Assembly (NCBI GenBank): GCA_964545075.1
Contig: CAZJFS010000209.1
Location: 1-7,142, forward strand
Source of the DNA: DAOPXV01 sp035352535
Lineage (GTDB): Bacteria > Muiribacteriota > UBA9980
Direction: 5' to 3'
Length of the DNA stretch: 7,142 bases
Under the pieces are notes generated by a model. That model saw only the letters and a list, made by a program, of their open reading frames with translations. It ran no database searches and was not told the DNA's origin. The position numbers and the translations under genes are program-made. This document shows, in pieces, positions 1 to 6,343 of this stretch (its first letter is position 1; every line of letters begins with the position of its first letter).

Positions 1-477
1 AATGACGACGACAGGCCTGGCCTTTATCATTGCAAAGGATCCGGCGACATAGAATACGATCTCGACTGCGCGATGATATTGAGCAAGGATTGGGGCGATA
101 CGAAGGAACTTCGAAGCCAGATGGCGCATATGGCCGAATCTATGAACAAGGATTCGCTGCATCTTCCGAAGATAGACATATTGAACCTTCATCTGGACAA
201 GAACCGCGACGCCCCGGAAGGAAAATCGTCGTGCGTACAGTTCTTCTTCTTCATCGAGGAAAACCGCTTTTTCGAACTGGGATATAAGGAAAGCACCAAC
301 GCTTACAGGTTCAGTAAGATCGAAACCCTCATAAAACAGCTTATGCAGGACGGTTACATACAGTTCCGCGACATCGAAGGCGCGAAACACGAATCCATGA
401 TGGACAAGGCGCTTAATCAGAATGCGACCGACGGGTCCGGCGGCGACCTGAGGCCGAAGATAAGGCTAAGAAGATGA
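1..477 (+). CDS. DnaB-like helicase C-terminal domain protein (5' end missing)
   Basis: The reading frame is open from the left edge and ends at TGA 475-477, giving 158 visible residues; the start lies outside the window. Residues 13-30 (GSGDIEYDLDCAMILSKD) align with the DnaB stretch ESGSIEQDADLIMFIYRDE. Residues 60-74 (ILNLHLDKNRDAPEG) align with the DnaB segment EIIIGKQRNGPIG, which carries the trans-acting lysine and arginine finger; here these would be K67 and R69. The family is a RecA-fold hexameric ATPase that unwinds DNA at forks. The Walker A and B motifs would lie upstream and cannot be checked. Oddities are an insertion of about 15 residues between the two blocks compared with E. 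coli DnaB, a run FFFFIEENRFFE in place of the usual final strand, and a charged tail of about 60 residues. It may be a chromosomal paralogue or a phage or plasmid helicase rather than the housekeeping DnaB. It converges with the PrsW gene, 9 bp from stop to stop. Confidence 0.72.
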   Translation, partial: NDDDRPGLYHCKGSGDIEYDLDCAMILSKDWGDTKELRSQMAHMAESMNKDSLHLPKIDILNLHLDKNRDAPEGKSSCVQFFFFIEENRFFELGYKESTNAYRFSKIETLIKQLMQDGYIQFRDIEGAKHESMMDKALNQNATDGSGGDLRPKIRLRR

Positions 478-486
478 CGGCCCCTC

Positions 487-1353
487 TTACGACAAAATTT
501 CACCGCATTTAGAGCAAACGGAATTAGTTTCAGGGTTTTCAGCCCCGCATTTAACGCAATACGTGGTAAATACGGTGGCGTCCGTCGTTTCAAAATCGGC
601 CGACCCCCGCGGCAGGTTTTTTTCAACCGGAACAGCGGCATTGAAAACCGGCCCGTCAGCCTGGCGGTTGATTTCACGCATTCTCACGATTTCCATATCA
701 TGTAATTTCGCAAGATCCATAAGCCGTTTAAGATAAGTATAAACCGCGAAAAGCCACGGTAATATAAGAATTCCCATGCCGTGGCTGAAGCAGAAATAAT
801 CATAGGTGCCGTGTATGAATATGGCTATAAAAAGGCCTTTATATATAAGTTCATTGCGCTCTTCCTTCTTCGCGTAAAAAATCGAAGAGCCTATATAATA
901 TCCCATTATGCCCGTCGTCATGGCGTGCATGGGAACGGCAGTAAAACATCTTAAAATCCCCGTGCCGATGCCGTGCTTAAAGACGTAAAAAATATTTTCC
1001 AGCAAAGCGAAACCCATGCTTGCCATGACCGAATACACTATTCCGTCCATGTGTTCGTCAAACGCAGGGTTCTTATATATCTTTCTCATCACTATCTGCA
1101 GTTTCGCGAATTCTTCACAAAGGCCTGCGATTATAAAAGACTCAACAAGAATATAAGTATTGGAAGATAAATACATCTCCCTGAAAAAACCTTCAAGAAA
1201 AGCCTCGAACAAGGCGACGGGAAAGACGACTAACATTCCCGTTAAAAATACGCGCCATAATTCAGATAGCGGCTCGGGCCTGGCGCTATCCCATTTCAAT
1301 ATCATTAAAACTATTACCACTACCGGTAAAGCTGATATAAATAAAGTAAAAAT
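487..1353 (-). CDS. PrsW-family intramembrane metalloprotease with C-terminal zinc ribbon
   Basis: This is a multi-pass membrane protein of the PrsW glutamic-type/metalloprotease family; B. subtilis PrsW makes the first cut in the anti-sigma factor RsiW. Numbered from GTG 1320, the family motifs are E69-E70-F-A-K73 (EExxK), F104ALLE108 (FxxxE) followed by N109, H132, and H170GTYD174 (HxxxD), all in or beside hydrophobic segments. Residues 255-272 hold C-x2-C...C-x2-C, a zinc ribbon at the C-terminus after a linker of about 45 residues, probably cytoplasmic. Start choice: GTG 1320 gives 277 aa but begins inside the first hydrophobic segment and lacks an SD sequence. The frame is open upstream to TGA 1372-1374, and AAGGAGG (1366-1360) lies 6 nt before ATT 1353-1351. 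An ATT start gives 288 aa and a complete first segment (FTLFISALPVVVIVLMILKW) followed by the family-typical ARPEP-like turn. The SD overlaps the stop of the upstream dynamin gene, so coupling is likely. The family call is firm; the substrate is unknown, and no sigma/anti-sigma pair is visible here. Confidence 0.88.
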   Translation of the reverse strand: MFTLFISALPVVVIVLMILKWDSARPEPLSELWRVFLTGMLVVFPVALFEAFLEGFFREMYLSSNTYILVESFIIAGLCEEFAKLQIVMRKIYKNPAFDEHMDGIVYSVMASMGFALLENIFYVFKHGIGTGILRCFTAVPMHAMTTGIMGYYIGSSIFYAKKEERNELIYKGLFIAIFIHGTYDYFCFSHGMGILILPWLFAVYTYLKRLMDLAKLHDMEIVRMREINRQADGPVFNAAVPVEKNLPRGSADFETTDATVFTTYCVKCGAENPETNSVCSKCGEILS

Positions 1354-1359
1354 TCGACG

Positions 1360-1366
1360 CCTCCTT
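1360..1366 (-). promoter_or_regulatory. Shine-Dalgarno sequence for the PrsW gene
   Basis: AAGGAGG on the minus strand is the strongest ribosome binding site in the window. It overlaps the TAA stop (1367-1365) of the upstream dynamin-like gene. The spacer (1359-1354) is 6 nt and leads directly to ATT 1353-1351, in frame with PrsW. The nearest conventional in-frame start, GTG 1320, is 39 nt away, too far for this SD. The site therefore argues for an ATT start and for translational coupling. Confidence 0.75.
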
Positions 1367-3263
1367 ATTTTTCAAGGAACTCTTCGAGCTTGACAAGCTC
1401 TTTCAACTGTTCGTCTTTGATGCTCGTCAATTCTTCTATTTTGCTTTTCAGGTCCGAAGTGGCCAGAAGATAGACTATCTTTAAAAGCACGACCAGATCG
1501 TCGTAATATTCCTCGATCTTCCACAAAGGCTTATTAAAAACGAATTCACTGCTCATATGCCCCGAAAGTTCGGCCGCGACCTCGTTAAAAATATTATCGT
1601 CGGAACGGTCGCCGACGAAGGGCTTATCTATCAGGTAAAATTTTTCGAGCTTCTCAAATAAAGACGATACGAATGCGTTTACATTGCCGGAATAATCCAC
1701 CTCAAAATCGTTTATAAGCTTTCTGCTTTTATCGAGCAGAAGGATATATTCACGAGTGGCGTCGTAAGAATCGAGCATATCGCATATTTTCGTGGCTTCT
1801 TCGCTTATTTGGCTTTTAATATTAAAAGCCGAATATACCAGATCGTAAACCTTTTTTCTGGCTTCTTCGGGCTTATGGTTTCCTGAAAGTTTCAATGTTT
1901 TAATGCTGCCGGCGGATTTTTGCTCCATATCGAGGCGAAAGAAAAATTTCGAAAGCACGGGCCATACCTTCTGGTTGAATTCCTTCTTTAAAAGGGTTAT
2001 CCGCTCCTTGAAGCCGATCTTGAACTGTTTGAGCGACTGGATTATAAAAGAAATTTCGGCGTTATCTTTCTCTATATCTTTTTGGATCTTGTTCGTTATT
2101 ATGAAATCGGCTATCGTTTTTATATTTTTACAAAGCGAATAAAGGTCGTTGATTATGGAATATTCCATGATATTTCTGGAGTTCTGGCGGATACTCTCGA
2201 GCTCCGATTTTATTTTATCGAGGGGCGCGAGCCAGGGGCCGTAATTTATGATATCATTTTCGAACAGCTTTTCACCGTTATCCGAAATGGCTATCGTTTT
2301 ATTCGAATTATCCCCGCCGGACGTCGATATCTCTATCTTGTGAGCGCCTTTGTTCTGCATGAGGGCGGCCAGCTTTTCGACGGCGGCCGCCGTCTTTTTT
2401 TCCTCGTTCTTATGTTCCTGTATCTTTTTGGCGGAATAAGGTATCAGCGAGTCGACCTTAAACTGAAGCCCCTTTGAAAGTTCCTTCTCGAACTCCAGCA
2501 TGACGTTATTGACCTGGGCGCTTTCTATGTTGCCCTTCTCGTCGATGCGGTTGACGACGCAGAAAAATTTTAATTTTTTCTTTTTCGTCACGCTCAGTTC
2601 GCCTGAAATCTCGTCATCCTCGGCCGGGTTGAAAACCTTTTCAAACAGGTCCTTGAGAATGTTGAGTTCTGAATTTTTGACCGTTCCGTTATTCACGTTA
2701 AATACCCATAAAAGGACGTCGGTCTTTTGAAGTATCGCTTCCCTGGTCTTTTTATCGTCGCCGGCCTCGGTGGTCGTGCTGAAACCAGGCGTATCGATAA
2801 TATTGACCTTGTTGAGATAAGGCTCCGGATAATAAAAATGGATGTATTTTATTTTGCCGACGTCAATTCCGACCTCATCCTTGGAAGTGTGCTTCAATTT
2901 TTCGAATTCCTCGTAAGAGACCTCCCTGAAGGTCTCGTCATCGAATTCGATCAGCGCTTTTTTGCGTTCTCCGTATTTGAAAATGGATACGGCGAGCGTC
3001 ATCGGCTCGGGGCCGACCGGAATGATCTTTTCGCCTAGTATCGAATTTATCACCGAAGACTTGCCGGAATTGTATTCGCCCGCGACGACGAGATTAACGA
3101 AAACCTCGTCTTTCTGGAACCTCGATATTTTATCTTCCAGATCATAAACCCTGCGCCTTATCCTGGCGTCCATTTCCTTTGAAATGTAAGATTTAACGTA
3201 TTCGCTGAGCTTGCTGTTATAAAATTCGGAAAATTTTTTAACGTCAATATATTCTTTTATCAT
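1365..3263 (-). CDS. Dynamin-like GTPase, second of a tandem pair
   Basis: This is a large bacterial dynamin-family GTPase of 632 aa. Its likely role is GTP-driven binding, bridging or remodelling of the inner membrane. GTPase motifs in order: G1 P-loop G62EYNSGKS69, G2 threonine T89 in PEPMT, G3 D157TPG160, G4 N238RID241 (NRID instead of the usual T/NKxD), and a G5-like SAK at 277-279. A short helical region (about 1-50) precedes the GTPase domain, as in other bacterial dynamins. Residues about 345-632 are mostly helical and charged, fitting the neck/trunk bundle. Two hydrophobic patches could be the membrane-inserting tip: W434PVLSKFFF442 and the C-terminal V591VLLKIVYLLA601. An extra segment of about 40 residues (about 290-335) separates the GTPase core from the bundle. 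The start is ATG 3263 with a weak SD-like GGCGG 7 nt upstream. The gene lies 45 bp after the first dynamin gene and 11 nt before the inferred PrsW start, so it is probably one operon. Family call firm, cellular role inferred. Confidence 0.9.
   Translation of the reverse strand: MIKEYIDVKKFSEFYNSKLSEYVKSYISKEMDARIRRRVYDLEDKISRFQKDEVFVNLVVAGEYNSGKSSVINSILGEKIIPVGPEPMTLAVSIFKYGERKKALIEFDDETFREVSYEEFEKLKHTSKDEVGIDVGKIKYIHFYYPEPYLNKVNIIDTPGFSTTTEAGDDKKTREAILQKTDVLLWVFNVNNGTVKNSELNILKDLFEKVFNPAEDDEISGELSVTKKKKLKFFCVVNRIDEKGNIESAQVNNVMLEFEKELSKGLQFKVDSLIPYSAKKIQEHKNEEKKTAAAVEKLAALMQNKGAHKIEISTSGGDNSNKTIAISDNGEKLFENDIINYGPWLAPLDKIKSELESIRQNSRNIMEYSIINDLYSLCKNIKTIADFIITNKIQKDIEKDNAEISFIIQSLKQFKIGFKERITLLKKEFNQKVWPVLSKFFFRLDMEQKSAGSIKTLKLSGNHKPEEARKKVYDLVYSAFNIKSQISEEATKICDMLDSYDATREYILLLDKSRKLINDFEVDYSGNVNAFVSSLFEKLEKFYLIDKPFVGDRSDDNIFNEVAAELSGHMSSEFVFNKPLWKIEEYYDDLVVLLKIVYLLATSDLKSKIEELTSIKDEQLKELVKLEEFLEK
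2379..2401 (+). terminator. Intrinsic-terminator-like hairpin antisense to the dynamin gene
   Basis: A perfect 16-bp palindrome, GACGGCGGCCGCCGTC (2379-2394), is followed on the plus strand by seven T residues (2395-2401). It can fold as a 6-bp GC-rich stem with a GGCC loop plus a U tract, the form of a rho-independent terminator. It would stop only plus-strand transcription, antisense to the dynamin gene; on the sense strand the run is A-rich and lies before the hairpin. The sense codons read KKTAAAV, so an alanine-rich coding origin is a simple alternative. Confidence 0.35.
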
Positions 3264-3289
3264 GATATTACCGCCGTAGTAAAAATATT

Positions 3290-3317
3290 GTTATATATGC
3301 CGGACCGGTCATTTCAA
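3290..3317 (-). promoter_or_regulatory. Possible internal promoter between the two dynamin genes
   Basis: On the minus strand TTGAAA (3317-3312), 16 nt, then TATAAC (3295-3290) resembles a sigma70 promoter. The -35 overlaps the last codons and stop of the upstream dynamin gene. Transcription would start near 3283, about 20 nt before ATG 3263, and could give the second dynamin and PrsW expression independent of the first gene. The gap is AT-rich, so a chance match is possible. Confidence 0.35.
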
Positions 3318-5321
3318 TTCGCCGATGGTTTTATCAAGGTTAGCCGCAAGCGCCTTTATGGCTTTAACGCCGGTTTCAAGCTCCATGGAAAGTTTTTTTA
3401 TTTCTTCGGCTTTAGATTTCAGGGCCGCCGCCTTTACGGATTCTTCTTTTTTTAACGCTTCCGCGCGCGTCTCGAGCCTGTAAAAAAGCTGGCCGAGCTT
3501 CGTCTTTACGCCGTTCACGGCTCCGGATCCGGCGTTTATAATAACGCTTTTAACCGTTTCATCCGTAACGAGGACCTTTTCGAGTCTTTCCGAAAAATTA
3601 TCTTTTGTTTTTTTATCGTCCGGCCAGAAAAAAAGCCATTTTGCCATAAGCGGCTTCAATTCGGCGGCCGCGAGGCCTTTATTCACGGCAAACTTTACAT
3701 CGGACATAACCTTCGTAACGTCGATTTCGTTGAATATCTGGCCGGTGACGTTTTTAATGAGAACGCCCATTTCGTTCTCTCCCTGACCCAGCCTCGACGA
3801 AAAAGTGATTATCTTCGACTTGAAATTTTCGATCATGGCCGCGAACCGACGGTTCAGATCGTTGAAACTATTCTCGACGAAAGAATATACGTCGAATGAA
3901 AGGTTAGCCGCCAGTGCCTGAACTTTTTCAGTTTCGATTTTTTTATTTATTTCATTGAAACCCTTAGCGGCCACTTCCTCGACGTTCTGATGAAAAAATC
4001 CGGATATTTTATCGAACTCGCCGTCTATGCCATCCTTGATGATCGAAAATTTTTCCTTTTCCTCACGCAAAGCGGAAAGCTCTTCAACGAGCGCTTTTTC
4101 CGCGGCATTAGCGGCGGATATTTCAGCTGAAATACGGACGTTTTCGGTTTCATGATTTTTAATGTGATACTCGAAAACTGACGCTATTTTTTTTACGTGG
4201 CTATCCATTATGGCGCTTCCGCTGACTGAAATGAGGTTTTTTTCAAGGGCCGCGGTGAAATTCTCCATATAGCCGTTTTTTTCGGAAATATCCCTGAGCT
4301 GCGCGCTGGTTTTAGCCCTGTCGTTGAACTGATAATCGATCTCTGAAAGCCTTTCTTTAGAAACCGTTATCGTGCCGGCATCGTTTTTCTCCCTCAGTTT
4401 TCTGAAAAGCGAAAACATCGGAGCGATAAGGCATATTTCCCTGTTTTCGACCAGCGCTTCGCCGGTTTTTCCAAGCACCTTGCAAAGCGAGCGCGTCACG
4501 AAATTTTTTATTTGAGATATATCATCGGCCAGATCGGCTTTGGAAACCACCATAATTATCTTTGACACCGGGACCGGCAGAAGGTATCTTTCAAAAAATT
4601 CCTTGTCCTGCATCGTAAAAGGCTGCGCCGCGCTTAATAAAAATATTACCGCGTCGGACTGATTTATCCATTTTTCCGTTATTTGGGAGCGAAAAACGTT
4701 GGGATCGTTTATACCCGGAGTATCTACTATCGTTATGTTTTTAAGAATATCGGCCGGATATTTTATCTGTATGGATTTCACCAGCGTCGTGAATACGCCT
4801 TTTACCGATATGAACTTATTCAGATCGGCAAGGTTCGTGCCGCGTATGGTTTGGCGGGCCAGGGCCTCGGCTTCGTTTATATCCTTTCCGGTTATCTTTC
4901 TGACTTCTTCGAAAGCCGGCCTTATGGCCAGATTAAAATAGGTATCGGTGACGCCGTTTTCCGTAACGGGAGAATTTTTCAGCTGCTCCCATTCCTGGGG
5001 AGAATAAAAATATACTATGTATTCAGGTTTTTCACCGTATGAGATCTCGGTTATTTTAGCCGTTTCAGGCGTATCAGCCGTCGGAAGCGTTTCGTCGGAA
5101 AATATGATATCGTTTAAAAGCATCGATTTTCCGGCCTTGATCTGTCCGCAAACGCTTACGATGAATTTTCCGGCCCGTAAATTCTCGATGGCCCCGTCGA
5201 TCGAGCGATCGTCGATGACCGCGTCGAAGGTTTTCACCGGAATAAGCCCTGAAGATTTCAAACCTTCATAGCAATTTATTATCTTATCTCTTAAAGATGA
5301 GAATTCATTCAAATTTTGCAT
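3309..5321 (-). CDS. Dynamin-like GTPase, first of a tandem pair
   Basis: This is the first gene of the minus-strand cluster and a second dynamin-family GTPase, clearly divergent from its neighbour. Numbered from ATG 5321 (670 aa): G1 G59QIKAGKS66, G2 threonine T87 in TPETAKIT, G3 D200TPG203, G4 S260KAD263. An insertion of about 65 residues between G2 and G3 contains SPQEWEQLKNS, a pattern seen in other bacterial dynamin-like proteins. After the GTPase domain the protein is long-helical: a probable coiled coil at about 392-430, another at about 618-662, and between them an aromatic patch W562LFFW566 followed by P567DDKK, a good candidate for a membrane-inserting tip. No classical transmembrane helix is obvious. 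Start: an in-frame TTG at 5330 would give 673 aa, but ATG 5321 is preferred; neither has a clear SD. The predicted transcription start is near 5332, so the leader is only about 10 nt. It probably works with the following dynamin as a heteromeric pair (inference from known tandem bacterial dynamins). Confidence 0.9.
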   Translation of the reverse strand: MQNLNEFSSLRDKIINCYEGLKSSGLIPVKTFDAVIDDRSIDGAIENLRAGKFIVSVCGQIKAGKSMLLNDIIFSDETLPTADTPETAKITEISYGEKPEYIVYFYSPQEWEQLKNSPVTENGVTDTYFNLAIRPAFEEVRKITGKDINEAEALARQTIRGTNLADLNKFISVKGVFTTLVKSIQIKYPADILKNITIVDTPGINDPNVFRSQITEKWINQSDAVIFLLSAAQPFTMQDKEFFERYLLPVPVSKIIMVVSKADLADDISQIKNFVTRSLCKVLGKTGEALVENREICLIAPMFSLFRKLREKNDAGTITVSKERLSEIDYQFNDRAKTSAQLRDISEKNGYMENFTAALEKNLISVSGSAIMDSHVKKIASVFEYHIKNHETENVRISAEISAANAAEKALVEELSALREEKEKFSIIKDGIDGEFDKISGFFHQNVEEVAAKGFNEINKKIETEKVQALAANLSFDVYSFVENSFNDLNRRFAAMIENFKSKIITFSSRLGQGENEMGVLIKNVTGQIFNEIDVTKVMSDVKFAVNKGLAAAELKPLMAKWLFFWPDDKKTKDNFSERLEKVLVTDETVKSVIINAGSGAVNGVKTKLGQLFYRLETRAEALKKEESVKAAALKSKAEEIKKLSMELETGVKAIKALAANLDKTIGELK

Positions 5322-5338
5322 AACTATCAAGATGTGTA

Positions 5339-5367
5339 AGTATATATTAAGTCAAATGAATTGTCAA
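5339..5367 (-). promoter_or_regulatory. Promoter of the dynamin-dynamin-PrsW cluster
   Basis: On the minus strand TTGACA (5367-5362), a 17-nt spacer, then TATACT (5344-5339) gives 6/6 and 5/6 matches to the sigma70 consensus. The expected transcription start is near 5332, about 11 nt ahead of ATG 5321, leaving no room for a normal SD. The -35 box lies inside one arm of an inverted repeat (5361-5392), so regulator access there would control it. Confidence 0.7.
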
Positions 5368-5392
5368 ATCCAAAACGGCGTAAATTTGACAA
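5361..5392. repeat. Inverted repeat between the divergent promoters
   Basis: TTGTCAAAT (5361-5369) and ATTTGACAA (5384-5392) are perfect 9-bp inverted arms separated by 14 nt. A third copy of the core GTCAAAT lies at 5351-5357, 12 bp from the copy at 5363. The left arm contains the -35 box of the minus-strand promoter. It could be an operator for a dimeric regulator or simply two oppositely oriented TTGACA boxes. Confidence 0.55.
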
Positions 5393-5399
5393 AAATATC

Positions 5400-5429
5400 C
5401 CGGAATTTTAATAACCGGAATTTTAATAA
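5400..5429. repeat. Perfect 15-bp tandem direct repeat upstream of the dioxygenase promoter
   Basis: CCGGAATTTTAATAA occurs twice head to tail, at 5400-5414 and 5415-5429, with no mismatch. The second copy ends 1 bp before the -35 box TTGAAA at 5431. The position directly upstream of -35 is typical for activator sites or an UP-like A/T element. No regulator gene is visible in the window. A recent slippage duplication is the neutral alternative. Confidence 0.8.
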
Positions 5430-5430
5430 A

Positions 5431-5459
5431 TTGAAAATATTTAATTTTTATAATATAAT
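5431..5459 (+). promoter_or_regulatory. Promoter of the dioxygenase gene
   Basis: TTGAAA (5431-5436), a 17-nt spacer, then TATAAT (5454-5459) is a near-consensus sigma70 promoter. Initiation is expected around 5466. That coincides with the upstream in-frame ATG 5467 and leaves a leader of about 28 nt to the family-consistent ATG 5494. Confidence 0.75.
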
Positions 5460-5493
5460 AAAGCATATGCATAAAACGTCGGGTAAAGAAAAA

Positions 5494-6273
5494 ATGCCTC
5501 TTTTATTCATCGGTCATGGCTCGCCGATGAACGCCGTCCTTATCAATGATTATACGAAGAGCATGTCGGTTCTCGGGACCGCGCTCCCCAGGCCCGCCGC
5601 CATACTCGTTATTTCCGCGCACTGGCTGACGAATGGAACATATATAACTTCGTCGGATAAACCCAAACAAATATATGATTTTTATGGATTCCCCCAAGAA
5701 CTTTACAACATTAAATACCCGTGCGGCGGCTCTTTAGAAGCCTCCGTTTACATAAAAAACGCTCTCGCGCGCTTTGGAGCCGAATTAAGCGAAGAGTGGG
5801 GCATCGACCATGCATCCTGGAGCGTTTTGAAATATATTTTTCCAAAAGCCGACGTCCCGGTCATAGAATTGAGCCTGGATATGAAAAAGCCCGAAAAATA
5901 CCATTACGAAATGGGCAGGGAATTAAGAAAGCTCCGCGAAAATGGCATTCTCATAATTGGAAGCGGAGACACGGTTCACAATTTGCGAATGATGGATTTC
6001 GACGATATTAACGCAAAACCTTACGACTGGGCGATCGAATTCGATAAAAATATTAAAACAGCCATTTTAAATCACGACCATGAAAAAATCATTGATTACA
6101 AAAAAATGGGCAAATCCGCGGAACTCTCGGTTCCATCGACCGAGCATTACCTTCCGCTTCTATATGTTTTAGGAGCGTCCGAAAACAATGAAAAAATATC
6201 TTTCCCTCACGAAAGCATTCAGGGAAAATCAATTTCCATGCTGTGCGTAAAATTCGAAACCATGGAACAATAA
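5494..6273 (+). CDS. ygiD: DODA-type extradiol aromatic ring-cleaving dioxygenase (YgiD/LigB family)
   Basis: The product is 259 aa and closely follows E. coli YgiD (4,5-DOPA extradiol dioxygenase) along its whole length. Signatures are GHGSPMN at 7-13, LPRPAAILVISAHW at 31-44, DFYGFPQELY at 62-71, IDHASWSVL at 104-112, SGDTVHNLR at 157-165 and EHYLPLLYVLGA at 217-228. Expected metal ligands are H8, H43 and H218, with H106 and H162 near the active site; all are present. The family cleaves catechol-type rings such as DOPA between carbons 4 and 5 using a bound metal; the physiological substrate of the bacterial enzymes is uncertain. It is a soluble cytoplasmic protein. Start: ATG 5494 begins MPLLFIGHGSP, as family members do. 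An in-frame ATG at 5467 would add 9 residues and be essentially leaderless relative to the predicted promoter. The SD is weak in both cases. It is divergent from the dynamin cluster and has no obvious functional link to it. The symbol is given by homology only. Confidence 0.93.
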   Translation: MPLLFIGHGSPMNAVLINDYTKSMSVLGTALPRPAAILVISAHWLTNGTYITSSDKPKQIYDFYGFPQELYNIKYPCGGSLEASVYIKNALARFGAELSEEWGIDHASWSVLKYIFPKADVPVIELSLDMKKPEKYHYEMGRELRKLRENGILIIGSGDTVHNLRMMDFDDINAKPYDWAIEFDKNIKTAILNHDHEKIIDYKKMGKSAELSVPSTEHYLPLLYVLGASENNEKISFPHESIQGKSISMLCVKFETMEQ

Positions 6274-6318
6274 GAACCGCCCGAATTGCTTTTCGATGAA
6301 ATGACCTCGGGTTCACCG

Positions 6319-6343
6319 GCCTTGATGGTCGAAAATTCAAGGC
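6319..6343 (+). other. Hairpin downstream of the dioxygenase gene, possible weak terminator
   Basis: GCCTTGA (6319-6325) and TCAAGGC (6337-6343) form a perfect 7-bp stem with an 11-nt loop, 46 nt after the dioxygenase stop. A T-rich stretch (ATTTTTA) follows only about 10 nt later, so this is not a textbook rho-independent terminator. It is the best candidate for ending the dioxygenase transcript in the 141-bp gap. Confidence 0.25.

Noticed and set aside
30..287. 85-codon frame overlapping the helicase fragment
   Set aside because: Same strand but a different frame from the DnaB-like sequence; arginine-rich composition and no homology.
458..500. Bidirectional terminator between the convergent helicase and PrsW stops
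   Set aside because: Only a weak TAAGA/TCTTA pairing with a long loop and no T tract; the 9-bp gap is too short to hold a hairpin.
2082..2477. 131-codon open frame on the plus strand inside the second dynamin gene
   Set aside because: It is fully antisense to a strongly supported GTPase gene, has no SD or promoter, and its product shows no recognisable domain.
3470..3510. Sense-strand hairpin AAGCT-N5-AGCTT followed by T residues near the end of the first dynamin gene
   Set aside because: The stem is only 5 bp and A/U-rich; it lies in coding sequence and is probably too weak to terminate.
4683..5042. 119-codon open frame on the plus strand inside the first dynamin gene
   Set aside because: Antisense shadow of the GTPase domain; tyrosine/arginine-rich composition typical of reverse-strand reading and no initiation signals.
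5332..5493. N-terminal extension of the dioxygenase from ATG 5332
   Set aside because: It would translate through the promoters and tandem repeat, giving an Asn/Lys/Ile-rich stretch absent from the YgiD family.
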